From: JAPOXR01 sp965219635
Lineage (GTDB): Bacteria; Pseudomonadota; Alphaproteobacteria; Rhodobacterales; Rhodobacteraceae
DNA: 64,000 nt
NCBI GenBank assembly: GCA_965219635.1
Contig: OZ244783.1
Coordinates: forward strand, 3,286,001 to 3,350,000
Direction: 5' to 3'
In this document: in pieces, positions 27,810-36,656 of the stretch
Layout of the letters: the number at the start of each line of letters is the position of its first letter
Numbering within the stretch: position 1 is the stretch's first letter
Notes under the pieces: model-generated
Seen by the model: only the letters and a program-made list of their open reading frames with translations
Databases searched by the model: none
What the model was told of the DNA's origin: nothing
Made by a program: the position numbers and the translations under genes

Positions 27810-28356
27810 GCGGCAATTGCGACGGCCAATGACGTACAGCGGCCGGGCAACCTATTCCGCAAGCCCAGTCGATCCAATCTGAATCGCTTCGACCTTCATC
27901 GAACCGTGTACCCCGGTCCGCTCGCCATCCAGGTTTTTCAGGTGGTTGCGTGTTCGATTGCCGGCCAAGGCAAGACCGTTCGACCAAAGTCGATTGCTGG
28001 TGTCGGATTTGGCGGGCGATAACGGTAGGGTGGCAAGCAGCCATTGCAGCCCTGCCGCCTCTGTGCGCCGGACGACTGCGATTGCGAAACCATGGCTAAG
28101 ACATCAGGGCAAGGCTGGATAGAACGCAAGACTGGATCGGGATGAAGCAGCCAATCACTCGCAGGGACTTTACAGGCAATTGGCAGAAGGCAACTGTCGG
28201 CGGCAGTGCGTCCTGCGCCGGGGGCCTCTGACAATTCAGATCACCATGCAATGCTGCTTCGTCTCTTCGGGAAACAACGGGTACACGGTGAAACGTCCGG
28301 GTGACTGGGGTACATGAACTGCGGCACTGGGATCATGGTGATCCTGGCGATCTCAT
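27810..28356. other. Intergenic interval of about 550 bases
   Basis: I see no supported gene or structured element. Open frames on both strands are short and carry no recognisable motif. It separates the DMT transporter from the cueR gene, which ends at 28357. Confidence 0.35.
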
Positions 28357-28758
28357 TCATTTGCCGCCATGGCGGTTGCCCAGTCGGTCAATGATCGGAC
28401 AGCTCGGCCGTTCGTCGCCATTACAGGCGTCGACGAGAAGCGAGAGTTCGTCCCTCAGAGACTGCAGTTCACGCTGTTTCCTTGAGATCTCGTCCAACCT
28501 CCGGGTTGCGATATGCTTGACGTCGGCGCTCGAACGATTTCGGTTTTCGTACAAATCCAGCAATTTCCGGCAATCGTCGATCGAAAAGCCGAACTCACGC
28601 GCCCGCCGAACGAACACAAGCTTCCGCACAGCACTGTCATCGTATGTTCTGTAGCCCGATGCCGAGCGGGACGCCGCCGAGACCAGCCCGATGTCGGCAT
28701 AGTAACGGATCGTCTTGACTGGCAGGCCAGCCGCCCTTGATGCCTCGGAAATCCTCAC
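28357..28758 (-). CDS. cueR: MerR-type copper-responsive regulator
   Basis: CueR senses cuprous ions and activates copper-tolerance genes by distorting a promoter with an unusually long spacer. The 133-residue product starts MRISEASRAAGLPVKTIRYY, the MerR DNA-binding helix-turn-helix. The metal-binding loop CNGDERPSC has Cys112 and Cys120 separated by seven residues, and Ser77 is present, exactly the positions known from E. coli CueR. This spacing and the serine point to monovalent metal (copper, silver or gold) rather than mercury or zinc. It is divergent from the DUF4396-copC-copD genes and separated by a 73-base region holding its operator. Confidence 0.94.
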   Translation of the reverse strand: MRISEASRAAGLPVKTIRYYADIGLVSAASRSASGYRTYDDSAVRKLVFVRRAREFGFSIDDCRKLLDLYENRNRSSADVKHIATRRLDEISRKQRELQSLRDELSLLVDACNGDERPSCPIIDRLGNRHGGK

Positions 28759-28770
28759 AGGCTCTGCCCC

Positions 28771-28801
28771 TTGACCCTCCAGTAACTGGAGACCCTATTG
28801 T
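28771..28801 (+). promoter_or_regulatory. MerR/CueR-type promoter with 19-base spacer and operator dyad
   Basis: A -35 box TTGACC (28771-28776) and a -10-like TATTGT (28796-28801) are separated by 19 bases rather than the usual 17. Between them lies the dyad CTCCAGTAACTGGAG (28777-28791). This is the standard layout of promoters activated by CueR and HmrR, which twist the DNA to realign the two boxes. It faces the DUF4396-copC-copD genes and starts 12 bases after the cueR start codon on the other strand. Confidence 0.9.
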
Positions 28802-28831
28802 CGTGATACCAACGAATCAAGAGGTATCTGG

Positions 28832-29278
28832 ATGACAGTTGTCTCGGTGAGAAGCGCCACGGACTGGCGATGCCGGCACACATGGCTCCGCGCGTCGAAG
28901 AACACAGCGTGGTGTCTTCTGGGTTGTGCGATAGGTGATTTTGGAACCATTGCCTACTTTCAGTTCACCGGAATTGCCTGGCCGACCCTGGCGATCATGT
29001 CCCTGGCCATGGTGAATGGGATATTGACCTCAATTGCTCTGGAGACTGTGATCCTGGCCCGCCAGATGGACTTGCGGACCGCCTTTCGCACAGCGATTGG
29101 AATGTCGTTGATCTCCATGATTGCGATGGAGACCGTAATGAACGCGGTTGACTGGATATTGACAGGTGGCGCCAAGCTGACCTGGTGGGTCATTCCCCTG
29201 ATGCTGGCAGCGGGTTTCGTGACACCGTTGCCCTACAATTACTGGAGACTGAAGGTGCTCGGCCGGTCATGTCACTGA
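28832..29278 (+). CDS. DUF4396 family membrane protein in copper locus
   Basis: This is a 148-residue membrane protein with about four hydrophobic segments. The GCAIGDFGTIAYFQFTG segment matches the conserved DUF4396 core, which is often found fused or next to copper-binding domains. The C-terminal VTPLPYNYWRLKVLG is also conserved in the family. It is the first gene after the CueR-type promoter, which implies copper-induced expression. The molecular role is not established. An upstream Cys-rich section (WCLLGCAIGDF) might bind metal, but this is speculation. Confidence 0.8.
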   Translation: MTVVSVRSATDWRCRHTWLRASKNTAWCLLGCAIGDFGTIAYFQFTGIAWPTLAIMSLAMVNGILTSIALETVILARQMDLRTAFRTAIGMSLISMIAMETVMNAVDWILTGGAKLTWWVIPLMLAAGFVTPLPYNYWRLKVLGRSCH

Positions 29279-29481
29279 GGTTGACCGTAACGCCGGCTGA
29301 CCTGGCCACTCACCATGGCACGGGCCCGCCTGCGTGCCGTGCCCGGCGTTCAATGGACTGCATTCACCAGTGGCTCCGGCCCGGAAAGCATGCTGCAAAC
29401 CAAGGGATGGAGAGGCCACGGTAGCGGAGCCAGAATTCCGCAAGCGCCTGAACAACCGCAGCAACAAGGGAGGGATCAACT

Positions 29482-29823
29482 GTGAAAGCTGCAATTCTTG
29501 CGGGACTGCTTGTTCTTTCTCCGCAGTCCACAACCGCTCATTCTCCACTCATCGACAGTGCGCCGGAAAACGGCGCAGTCGTGACTGAGCGGCCGTCGTC
29601 CATTGCTGTGACCTTCGAAAACAGGATCCGCCTAACTCGGGTCCGGATGACGCATGACTCCCGAAGTCCGGCTGATCTTGATCTGGAGGGCTTCAAGGAG
29701 TTCGCTACACAGTTCGAGTTGCCGCTTACCGATATGGAAAGCGGCTCATACCAAATCGAATTGCGCGGCCTTTCAGAAGATGGCCATGCCATGCGAGCGA
29801 CCCTGGAATTTCAGGTAGAATAG
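29482..29823 (+). CDS. copC: CopC-domain periplasmic copper-binding protein
   Basis: This is a 113-residue secreted protein. Signal peptide cleavage after TTA would leave His20 as the first residue of the mature chain, which is the copper ligand in known CopC proteins. The beta-sandwich landmarks HSPLIDSAPENGAVVTERP (with the usual A-H-x-x-L/P start) and SEDGHAMRATLEFQV (second His ligand region) are present. The start codon is GTG with an AAGGGAGGG ribosome site. The gene lies 3 bases before copD, and the two products together normally handle copper across the periplasm and inner membrane. Confidence 0.9.
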   Translation: MKAAILAGLLVLSPQSTTAHSPLIDSAPENGAVVTERPSSIAVTFENRIRLTRVRMTHDSRSPADLDLEGFKEFATQFELPLTDMESGSYQIELRGLSEDGHAMRATLEFQVE

Positions 29824-29826
29824 ACT

Positions 29827-30690
29827 GTGCCGGAAATCTGGGATCTGGTGGCAATCTGTACGCGGATTGCGCTCTATCTTGGTATTCTGGGAAGCAGCGG
29901 CTTGGTGATTGTGCGATTGGTGTTCCGCCACGAAACACAAAGTCTACATGCAGTCATGGTACGGCAGACAGCCGCCTTTGCGATACTTGGCTTGCTCGCC
30001 GCCTTCCTGACCTTCGCCTTGCTGGGAGCCGAATTGACCGGCGACCGGTCGGGCATGACTGATCCCGAAATCCTGGGTCTGCTTTGGCAAACGCAAGTAG
30101 GCACGGCTCTCATTTGCCGTGTTGCCGGTCTTGTTCTCGCCATTGCAGGGTTATGGCTGACCGGAGTTGGTTTCCCAGTTGCCGCAGTTGGAGTTTTGCT
30201 TGCGCTCTGGTCGGTCTCCATGGTCGGGCATGTTTCGGCATTGGGAGTGCTCTGGCTCGAACTGCTCTTGTTGCTGCATCTTGCCGGGGCTGCTTTCTGG
30301 GTCGGGATCCTCCTGCCTCTACGCGCTCTTGCTGGAGACCCGGCGAAACTTGCCCTCGCAGCCAGCCTGGGGCATCGGTTCGGGCACATTGCTGCATTTG
30401 TTGTACCGTTGTTGGTTGCCGCCGGCATCGTCATCGCGTGGCAACTGTTGAACGGCTTGGACAACCTGTTGTCGACACAATATGGGCTGACGTTGCTCGC
30501 GAAGATCCTGGCGGTCAGCTGCCTGCTCGCGGCAGCGGCAGCCAACAAGTTCCGTTTTGTCCCTGCCTTGAGGGCAGGTGACACCGCCGCCGTCGGCGCA
30601 TTGCGGCGGTCAATTTCCATCGAATGGGCATTCATTCTTCTTGTTCTTGCCGCGACCGCTTCCTTGACCAACCTGCAAGGCCCCGCATAG
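29827..30690 (+). CDS. copD: CopD family inner-membrane copper transporter
   Basis: This 287-residue protein has about eight transmembrane helices, as expected for CopD. The second half contains HVSALGVLWLELLLLLHLAGAAFWVGILLPL, the histidine-bearing conserved region of the family, and GHRFGHIAAFVVPLLVAAG. It begins with GTG three bases after copC, so the two are co-translated. The pair probably takes copper from CopC into the cytoplasm, although direction has been debated for this family. It is the last gene before an approximately 440-base gap. Confidence 0.88.
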   Translation: MPEIWDLVAICTRIALYLGILGSSGLVIVRLVFRHETQSLHAVMVRQTAAFAILGLLAAFLTFALLGAELTGDRSGMTDPEILGLLWQTQVGTALICRVAGLVLAIAGLWLTGVGFPVAAVGVLLALWSVSMVGHVSALGVLWLELLLLLHLAGAAFWVGILLPLRALAGDPAKLALAASLGHRFGHIAAFVVPLLVAAGIVIAWQLLNGLDNLLSTQYGLTLLAKILAVSCLLAAAAANKFRFVPALRAGDTAAVGALRRSISIEWAFILLVLAATASLTNLQGPA

Positions 30691-31128
30691 GCGAGCCGTT
30701 CATGGACAGGGCAGAATTGCTGGTCTTCCCGGCTGTGCTGAATGAACCTCTCCATCACAACAAGGTCCGCAACCATGCATGCGCTGCTCAGCAGTGCTGC
30801 TTGAGCATTGAGGTTGAGGACAATGGAGCCTTGCAGGAGCTTGCAGGGACGAAAAGACCGTCCCCGGCGCTTGGCACTGGTCCAATGGCCCGGCGGGTGC
30901 GGCGGCGTCTCGCAACAAGTCAGGCAGACTGGCGCAGCCTGGTTACACTTGCCGGGCACCTCCGGAACTCAATGGCATTCACAAGTGAGCTTTGGGGAGG
31001 CTGTATATTACGGTGCACGCCGGGTTGATGCAGAGTTGGAGGCACGGGCCGACCAAATGGCCATCAATCACTTTGCTGCACATGGCTATTGATTTGCGGC
31101 AGTACGCATTGACTGGGCGGCGCAACAG
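30691..31128. other. Intergenic interval of about 440 bases
   Basis: I see no supported gene. The open frames in this stretch have no recognisable domain and lack ribosome sites. It separates the copper locus from the convergent FAD oxidoreductase gene; no clear terminator hairpin with a T run was found. Confidence 0.35.
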
Positions 31129-32445
31129 TCAGGCTTCGTGGCGGTGCCTGAAGAGTTCCCAGTTCAGCCGCGCGCGCACACCGAGATCAAGGAACGGCCG
31201 TGGCGGCAACTGTGATGGCTCGCCAAGGCTCTCCATGTCGGCGATCAACGGATTGTCGTGTCCAGACGCCATTTCAGCTGCCAGGAGGCCTCCTGCCGTA
31301 CCCTTGGTGACACCTACCGCGTTCTGGCAGACAGCAGCCCAGACGTTGTCCGCGACCTGGCCGAAGCCAGGGGCAGAGTTTCGTGAAAGGCAAACAAATC
31401 CTGACCAACTGTGCTCCATGGTGACGTTGCGAAGCATGGGAAATCTCTCATCGAACAGGCGCTTGTGGCGCGCCATCGCCGATTGCTGTGCCCTCGAGTC
31501 AAAGCGCTGGTTTGGGCAGAAGTCGATCCCGTGCCGTATGAGTATCCGGTGATCGTTGGTGTAGCGCATGGTAATCCCGGCGAAGGCGTTGGCCGGGGTC
31601 AGCCCCCAGGGCCGTTCAACGCCGAAGGCAGCCTGCTCGTCTTCAGTCAGCCGGCGGGTGAGGCTGGCCAATGCCACGAATTGCAGGAAGCGTCGCTGAT
31701 AGAAGCCGAACTGTTCGGCAAAACCGTTCGCCGCCATGATCATGCGCGGCGCCCGCAACTGGCCGCCAGGGGTGGAGAGCCTGATTCCGTTCAGGTTCTC
31801 GTATTCGGTCACGGGCGAATTCTCGAACAGGCTGACATTATCGGGCAGGGATCGGGCAAGGCCGCGGGTCAGAGCGGCAGGGTTCATCAAGCGGCCGCCT
31901 GGAGTAAACACGGCAGCGGTGAAGTGCGGGCTTCCGATACGGCGCCTCAACTCGTCGCCTTCAATCCACTCGAATGGCTCCCCCAGCGCTTCAAGTTCAG
32001 CGGCGAATGGTTGCAGGACCTCCCTGGTGCCGCGTGGTGACACGGCGGCATGATACTTGCCGTCCGCCGACCAGTCGCAATCCAGCTGGTGGTGCTCAAC
32101 CGCTGTGTCGAGGTGGGCGATTGCGGCCCGGGCAATGCGCATGAAGCGGTGAGACCCCTCGAGTTCCTTCAGGGATGAGCCCACATTGTGCGGCAGGTCG
32201 ATCGCAAAACCCGAATTACGGCCCGAGGCGTTTTCGCCGATCTCTCCTGCGTCGATCAAGCCGATGCGCTGGTTGGGGTGCAGTTCTGCAAGGCGCCTTG
32301 CCGCTGCAAGTCCAGCATATCCTGCTCCCAGTACGATCCAGTCCACTGACACATTCCCCGACAAGGGCGGATTGGGTGTGCGGGGAGCCAGTTGGCGGCT
32401 CCAACCATTGGTTTCGTCGTTTTCCGGAAGGCGCTTGATCTTCAT
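31129..32445 (-). CDS. FAD-dependent amine/amino-acid oxidoreductase (DAO family)
   Basis: The 438-residue product has an N-terminal FAD dinucleotide motif (VDWIVLGAGYAGLAAARRLAE, near residues 34-54), then ENASGRNSGFAIDLPHNVG, which is typical of the DadA/glycine oxidase/PuuB-type enzymes. The C-terminal WSGFVCLSRNSAPGFGQV also belongs to this group. These enzymes oxidise amines or amino acids, such as gamma-glutamylputrescine or sarcosine. It is translated directly after the cupin gene with a 4-base overlap, forming a two-gene unit opposite a TetR-family regulator. The substrate cannot be named. Confidence 0.88.
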   Translation of the reverse strand: MKIKRLPENDETNGWSRQLAPRTPNPPLSGNVSVDWIVLGAGYAGLAAARRLAELHPNQRIGLIDAGEIGENASGRNSGFAIDLPHNVGSSLKELEGSHRFMRIARAAIAHLDTAVEHHQLDCDWSADGKYHAAVSPRGTREVLQPFAAELEALGEPFEWIEGDELRRRIGSPHFTAAVFTPGGRLMNPAALTRGLARSLPDNVSLFENSPVTEYENLNGIRLSTPGGQLRAPRMIMAANGFAEQFGFYQRRFLQFVALASLTRRLTEDEQAAFGVERPWGLTPANAFAGITMRYTNDHRILIRHGIDFCPNQRFDSRAQQSAMARHKRLFDERFPMLRNVTMEHSWSGFVCLSRNSAPGFGQVADNVWAAVCQNAVGVTKGTAGGLLAAEMASGHDNPLIADMESLGEPSQLPPRPFLDLGVRARLNWELFRHRHEA

Positions 32446-32795
32446 CCGTCGGCTCCATTCCAGTCGGCGGGGTGGATGGCATAGAACACCAGTGCGTCCC
32501 TTGACCGGTATCGCAGTTCAGTGCCCTTTGGCAGCCACACGCAATCCCTTGGACCAGCCTTCAATGTCCCATTGGCTACCTGAATGCTGACTTCGCCTTC
32601 CAGAACCAGCAGCACCTCGTCATACTTGACTGTCCATGGAATGTCGGCGTCCCTGAGCCGGGCAAATCCGGTTCCGAGTTGGGTGTCATCGGCCGTTCCG
32701 CAGATTTCGGCAATCTCCGCCTGATCGCCATAGGCAAAACGCGGCAGAAAGCGGGCCTCCTCGAAGGGGCAAACCCTTGGCTGTGTAACGGTCAA
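32442..32795 (-). CDS. EutQ-like cupin protein
   Basis: The 117-residue product is a small cupin resembling EutQ, with YDEVLLVLEGEVSIQVANG and LPKGTELRYRSRDALVFY as the two barrel motifs. The start is TTG at 32795, preceded by AAGGAGG at a 5-base spacing, which fits better than the upstream in-frame ATG at 33053. The stop overlaps the oxidoreductase start (ATGA). EutQ proteins assist ethanolamine use, but stand-alone copies occur widely with amine oxidases. It is divergent from the TetR gene across a palindromic operator-like site. Confidence 0.82.
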   Translation of the reverse strand: MTVTQPRVCPFEEARFLPRFAYGDQAEIAEICGTADDTQLGTGFARLRDADIPWTVKYDEVLLVLEGEVSIQVANGTLKAGPRDCVWLPKGTELRYRSRDALVFYAIHPADWNGADG

Positions 32796-32835
32796 TTCGT
32801 CCTCCTTACCCGATTTGACCGGAACCTTACTGGCG

Positions 32836-32851
32836 TGTATTGAACAATACA
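32836..32851. promoter_or_regulatory. Palindromic operator between the cupin/oxidoreductase and TetR genes
   Basis: The 16-base sequence TGTATTGAACAATACA is a perfect inverted repeat (TGTATTG / CAATACA around AA). It lies 41 bases from the cupin start and 20 bases from the TetR start. TetR-family regulators commonly bind such dyads in the shared promoter region to repress both directions. No other palindrome of this quality is present in the gap. Binding by this TetR protein is inferred from position. Confidence 0.7.
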
Positions 32852-32870
32852 ACCCTGTATGGAAGGTGGT

Positions 32871-33497
32871 ATGGCAACGCTGCGCAAAGTTGAGCAAGGA
32901 CGGCTTGCACGGGAGGACTGGGTAAGTGCTGCCATTGAACTTCTGATCGAAGAAGGTGTGGAAGCGGTCCAGATTACCGACCTGGCCCGCAGGTTGAACA
33001 TCACCCGTGGCAGCTTCTATTGGCACTTTGAAGGGCGGGACAGCCTTCTGCAAGCGTTGGCTGCTGAGTGGAGGAACCGCAATTCAGGAGTCATGTTGAG
33101 TGTTCTCGAACCAGTCAGAACACTGGATGAAGGCATCCTGGCCATTGTACAGCTATGGGAGGGCGCCAGCGGGTTCGATCCGGGCCTCGACCGCGCGGTC
33201 CGGGAGTGGGCGCGGCAGTCCGATTGGCTCGCTCCACTTGTCAGAACCGAGGATGATCACCGTATTGAAGATATTGCGGCGTTTCTGAAGAAATGGGGGC
33301 TTCCGGCAACCGAAGCTGATGTCAGGGCGCGCATCCTCTATTTTACGCAGATTGGCCAGGATATGCTTGGCGCCTCTCCTGATATGGCAATTGATGTTGA
33401 TCGTGTGAACGCCTGGTTCAAGTGCATTGCCGGGCGGCGGCCTTCATCCGCTGTTGCCAAGGCTTTGGTCGAAAGTCACGGAAGGCCGGGGAAATGA
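32871..33497 (+). CDS. TetR/AcrR family transcriptional regulator
   Basis: This 208-residue regulator has an N-terminal helix-turn-helix: WVSAAIELLIEEGVEAVQITDLARRLNITRGSFYWHF, with the classic RGSFYWHF recognition-helix end. The C-terminal helical domain would bind the inducer. I prefer ATG at 32871, which has GGAAGGTGGT just upstream, over the ATG at 32859. It overlaps the MttB-family gene as ATGA, so the two form one translation unit. The palindrome upstream is the likely operator. The inducer may be an amine or betaine, but that is inference. Confidence 0.92.
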   Translation: MATLRKVEQGRLAREDWVSAAIELLIEEGVEAVQITDLARRLNITRGSFYWHFEGRDSLLQALAAEWRNRNSGVMLSVLEPVRTLDEGILAIVQLWEGASGFDPGLDRAVREWARQSDWLAPLVRTEDDHRIEDIAAFLKKWGLPATEADVRARILYFTQIGQDMLGASPDMAIDVDRVNAWFKCIAGRRPSSAVAKALVESHGRPGK

Positions 33498-35023
33498 GCA
33501 ATCAGCGAAGGGGAGGGCGACGGGCCCGCCGCCAAACCGTGGCGGTCAAGAGTTTTGACGCTGCATGGCGGAACTGGAAAAACCCGTATGCTCCGGTTCG
33601 ACAGTTGTCCGACGATGAAGTCGAGGCGATCCACGAAGCATCCCTGAAAGTACTGTCGGATATCGGCATCAAGGTACTGAGCCCCCTTGCCCGCGAAATC
33701 TACAGCAGGGCCGGCATGATGGCGAAGGACGAAATCGTCAGGTTCGATCCCGGCCTCGTGGTCGAACTGATTGCAAAGGCGCCCTCAAAGATCACGCTGA
33801 AGGCCTGGGGCAAGGATCGTGACGTGACAGTCGGACACGATCTTGTGGGTGTTTGCACCACAGGCGGCACTCCCAATTTTTCCGATTTGCAGAATGGCCG
33901 GCGTCCCGGCACTCTCGAGACCCTGAACACGTTCTGCAAGCTCGCACAGTCATTCGACGTCATCCACATGATCGGCCCCTTTGTGGAGCCGCAGGACATT
34001 CCCACGAATATCCGCCACCTTCACATGACCCGCTCGGCAGTGACTTTCACCGAGAAGGTGCCGTTCGTGTTTTTTCGTGGCACGGAGGCCGTGGCCGATG
34101 CATTCGAGATCATCCGCCTCGCCAATGGTGTCACGGAAGAGGAGTTTCAGGCAGATCCCTACTGCTATGCCGTGGCAAATTCCAACTCGCCCCTGGTACT
34201 GGATGGCCTGATGTGCAAGGGCATTATCGACGCAGCGAAGGCCGGACAGATGATGATCCTGACGCCATTCACCCTGTCAGGAGCAATGGCGCCGGTTTCA
34301 ATCGCCGGGGCGTTGGTGCTTCAGAATGCAGAGGCGCTTGCCGGACTTTCACTTTCACAGATTGTGCGGCCGGGCGCTCCGGTGAGCTATGGGAGCTTTA
34401 CCAGCAATGTGGACATGCGAACCGGCTCGCCCGCCTTCGGAACACCCGAATATTCGAAGGCGGCATTTGCTTCCGGGCAGATGGCGCGCAGATACGGGCT
34501 GCCCTTGCGATCGTCCGGTGTGACGGCATCGAACGCGCCTGATGCGCAGGCGGCCTATGAAATGCAAATGTCGCTGTGGGGGGCGCTGCTTGGTGGAACC
34601 AATGTGTTGCTGCATGGTGCCGGATGGCTGGAGGGCGGGCTGACAGCATCTGCGGAAAAATTCATCCTCGATGTCGAGATGCTCCAGATGTTTGCCGAAT
34701 TGTTCAAACCGCTGTCAGCAACGCCCGATGACCTTGCACTGGACGCAATCGCTGATGTCGGACATGGCGGGCACTTCTTCGGCACCGCCCACACATTGGA
34801 GCGCTACGAGACAGCCTTCTATTCGCCGCTCGTCTCAGACTGGAGCAACTTTGAGAACTGGACCGATCGCGGCGGTGAGACTGCAACAACCCGGGCGAAT
34901 AGCATCTATCGCCAGACAGTTGAGCAATTCGAACTTCCGCCAATGCCTGCCGACCGGCTGGAGGCCATCGACGCATTCATAAGCAGGAGAACCGAAGAAG
35001 GCGGCGCCGACATCCTCCGCTAA
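33494..35023 (+). CDS. MttB-family methyltransferase (non-pyrrolysine)
   Basis: This 509-residue protein belongs to the trimethylamine/glycine-betaine methyltransferase family (MttB/MtgB). After a basic N-terminus come LSDDEVEAIHEASLKVLSDIGI, the DLVGVCTTGGTPNFSD segment and PFTLSGAMAPVSIAGALVLQNAE, all conserved in the family; a late GGTNVLLHGAGWLEGGL is also typical. No in-frame amber codon interrupts the gene, so it lacks pyrrolysine and belongs to the betaine-type group. No corrinoid protein or methyl-acceptor gene is visible nearby, so the partner must be encoded elsewhere or the enzyme works differently. It is coupled to the TetR gene. Confidence 0.88.
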   Translation: MSNQRRGGRRARRQTVAVKSFDAAWRNWKNPYAPVRQLSDDEVEAIHEASLKVLSDIGIKVLSPLAREIYSRAGMMAKDEIVRFDPGLVVELIAKAPSKITLKAWGKDRDVTVGHDLVGVCTTGGTPNFSDLQNGRRPGTLETLNTFCKLAQSFDVIHMIGPFVEPQDIPTNIRHLHMTRSAVTFTEKVPFVFFRGTEAVADAFEIIRLANGVTEEEFQADPYCYAVANSNSPLVLDGLMCKGIIDAAKAGQMMILTPFTLSGAMAPVSIAGALVLQNAEALAGLSLSQIVRPGAPVSYGSFTSNVDMRTGSPAFGTPEYSKAAFASGQMARRYGLPLRSSGVTASNAPDAQAAYEMQMSLWGALLGGTNVLLHGAGWLEGGLTASAEKFILDVEMLQMFAELFKPLSATPDDLALDAIADVGHGGHFFGTAHTLERYETAFYSPLVSDWSNFENWTDRGGETATTRANSIYRQTVEQFELPPMPADRLEAIDAFISRRTEEGGADILR

Positions 35024-35271
35024 CTGCTTCGGGATCATTCCGGAGTATTCACCAATAACCTTGCTGAAGAAAATGCGCCTGCAGCGGATTGCCGGTCCTG
35101 GAATGGTGGACCCGAAGGAATGGGCCATCAGTGAACAGCCGCAGCAGAAGCACCTTCTGGTTGTGCAGAAGGTTCCAGCCCTTGTAGGGTTTACCGGCGC
35201 GGTGTGCGGTGCTTTCGGACAAACCGGCAATGCCTTGCCGTGCGCCAAGCTGAACTGAGAGGAGTGCTTTC

Positions 35272-35643
35272 ATGTTGAGACGCATGTTGGCGATTGCAGC
35301 AATAATCGCCAGTCCGGCCTTTGCAGAAGAGTTGCCACAAGCCATTGAGTGCTACCAGCAAGGGTCAAACGCAGAGGACATTGATGCATACATGTCCTGT
35401 TTCACCGCGGATGCGGAAATGATCGATGTGTCGCGAACGTTTACCGGGCAAGACGCAATTCGCGCATGGGCGCTGCGTGAAGTCATTCCGAACGGTGATA
35501 CGTTTGCGCACCGGGAGATACTCGAGTCGGACGAGGGATATGCCAAGACCGAGGTCAAATGGATGAGTTGGGTCGCGCACTACTCGTACTGGTGGGATGC
35601 GGACGGGATGATCACCCGGATGTCCCTGCAATACGCGAATTGA
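35272..35643 (+). CDS. Secreted SnoaL-like (NTF2-fold) protein
   Basis: The 123-residue protein starts with a short signal peptide (MLRRMLAIAAIIASPAFAEE, cleavage after AFA). The rest resembles a SnoaL-like domain: AIECYQQGSNAEDIDAYMSCFTADAEMIDVSRTFTGQDAIRAW, matching the usual pattern of cone-shaped alpha+beta barrels. Secreted versions have no general known function. It is 9 bases upstream of the SDR gene, so the two are probably in one unit. Two cysteines (Cys27 and Cys43) could form a disulfide. Confidence 0.7.
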   Translation: MLRRMLAIAAIIASPAFAEELPQAIECYQQGSNAEDIDAYMSCFTADAEMIDVSRTFTGQDAIRAWALREVIPNGDTFAHREILESDEGYAKTEVKWMSWVAHYSYWWDADGMITRMSLQYAN

Positions 35644-35652
35644 GGTCCGAAC

Positions 35653-36312
35653 ATGAAGAGACGCGCACTCGTGACCGGAGCAAACAGGGGGATTGGCTTC
35701 GCAACCGCGCATGGCTTGGCGAAGTTGGGGCATGATGTTCTGGTAGCTGGGCGGGATCTTGACGCTGTCGAAGCAGCGGCGGCGAAGATTGGAGGCACAC
35801 CCGTATTGCTGGATGTCAGCGATCCCGAAAGCGTGGCGCAACTGGCACAGCGGCTTGATGGTGTAGATATCCTCGTAAACAACGCAGGTGTTCTCGGGTC
35901 AGGCGGCGTTCTGGACTGTATCGAAGAATGGGAAAGAAGCATGTCGGTGATGGTTGAAGGTCCATTCCGGCTCATGCACCATTTCGTTCCAGGCATGATC
36001 GACCGCCGATATGGAAGAGTTGTGAATGTGTCGTCCGGGTGGGGAGCTTTTTCGGACGGGATAGGCGGACCGGGTGCATATGGAGTCGCAAAGGCCGCCC
36101 TGAACGCCCTTACGGTTTCGGCCTCGCGAGGCTTGCGTGGCAACGTCAAGATCAACACCATGTGCCCGGGTTGGGTACGAACCCGGATGGGGGGCATGGG
36201 CGCAAACAAGTCACCCGAGGAGGGAGCAGATACGGCAATCTGGCTCGCTACGCTTGGCAGTGACGGCCCGTCCGGTGGTTTCTTCAGGAACAGAAGGCAA
36301 ATCGACTGGTAG
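35653..36312 (+). CDS. Short-chain dehydrogenase/reductase
   Basis: The 219-residue product is a Rossmann-fold oxidoreductase of the classical SDR family. It starts ALVTGANRGIGFATAHGL (TGxxxGIG cofactor motif), with NNAGVLGSGG, VVNVSSGWG (catalytic Ser) and YGVAKAAL (YxxxK catalytic pair), and CPGWVRTRMGG near the end. Its length is a little short of the usual 250. It follows the SnoaL-like gene by 9 bases. The substrate is unknown. Confidence 0.9.
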   Translation: MKRRALVTGANRGIGFATAHGLAKLGHDVLVAGRDLDAVEAAAAKIGGTPVLLDVSDPESVAQLAQRLDGVDILVNNAGVLGSGGVLDCIEEWERSMSVMVEGPFRLMHHFVPGMIDRRYGRVVNVSSGWGAFSDGIGGPGAYGVAKAALNALTVSASRGLRGNVKINTMCPGWVRTRMGGMGANKSPEEGADTAIWLATLGSDGPSGGFFRNRRQIDW

Positions 36313-36656
36313 CAACGCGAGTTCTCAACCAGGCCGGCTCTACCGCCCGTCCGGCGATGCGCCTTGCGAGGCCAATCACAAAGCCGGAGGTCAACCATCG
36401 CATGTGAGTATTGGCTGCCGGATCTGAAGCAAAACCGGCAATACGGCCTCGGAGTGAACGGACCAAGCTCCGGCGCCCAGGCAAATTGAGCAGCATTCTG
36501 GATGGCCGATAGTACTGCTTCACTGAGTGGCGTTTCCGGCGGTCCATTCCTGTAGTTCCCGGCCCGGTAAGGTCCCGCGTTTCCGATACTTCTCATTGTT
36601 ACCATGCCGCGGCTGGCCTTGATCCGCAGACGTAGTGAGTTGACGTGACGGGCAGG
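36313..36656. other. Intergenic interval of about 340 bases
   Basis: No gene is supported. A minus-strand frame at 36284-36547 is open, but its product has no recognisable domain. The interval separates the SDR from the convergent regulator gene. Confidence 0.35.

Noticed and set aside
33494..35023. Pyrrolysine-containing trimethylamine methyltransferase
   Set aside because: There is no in-frame amber codon in the gene, so it belongs to the non-pyrrolysine part of the family.
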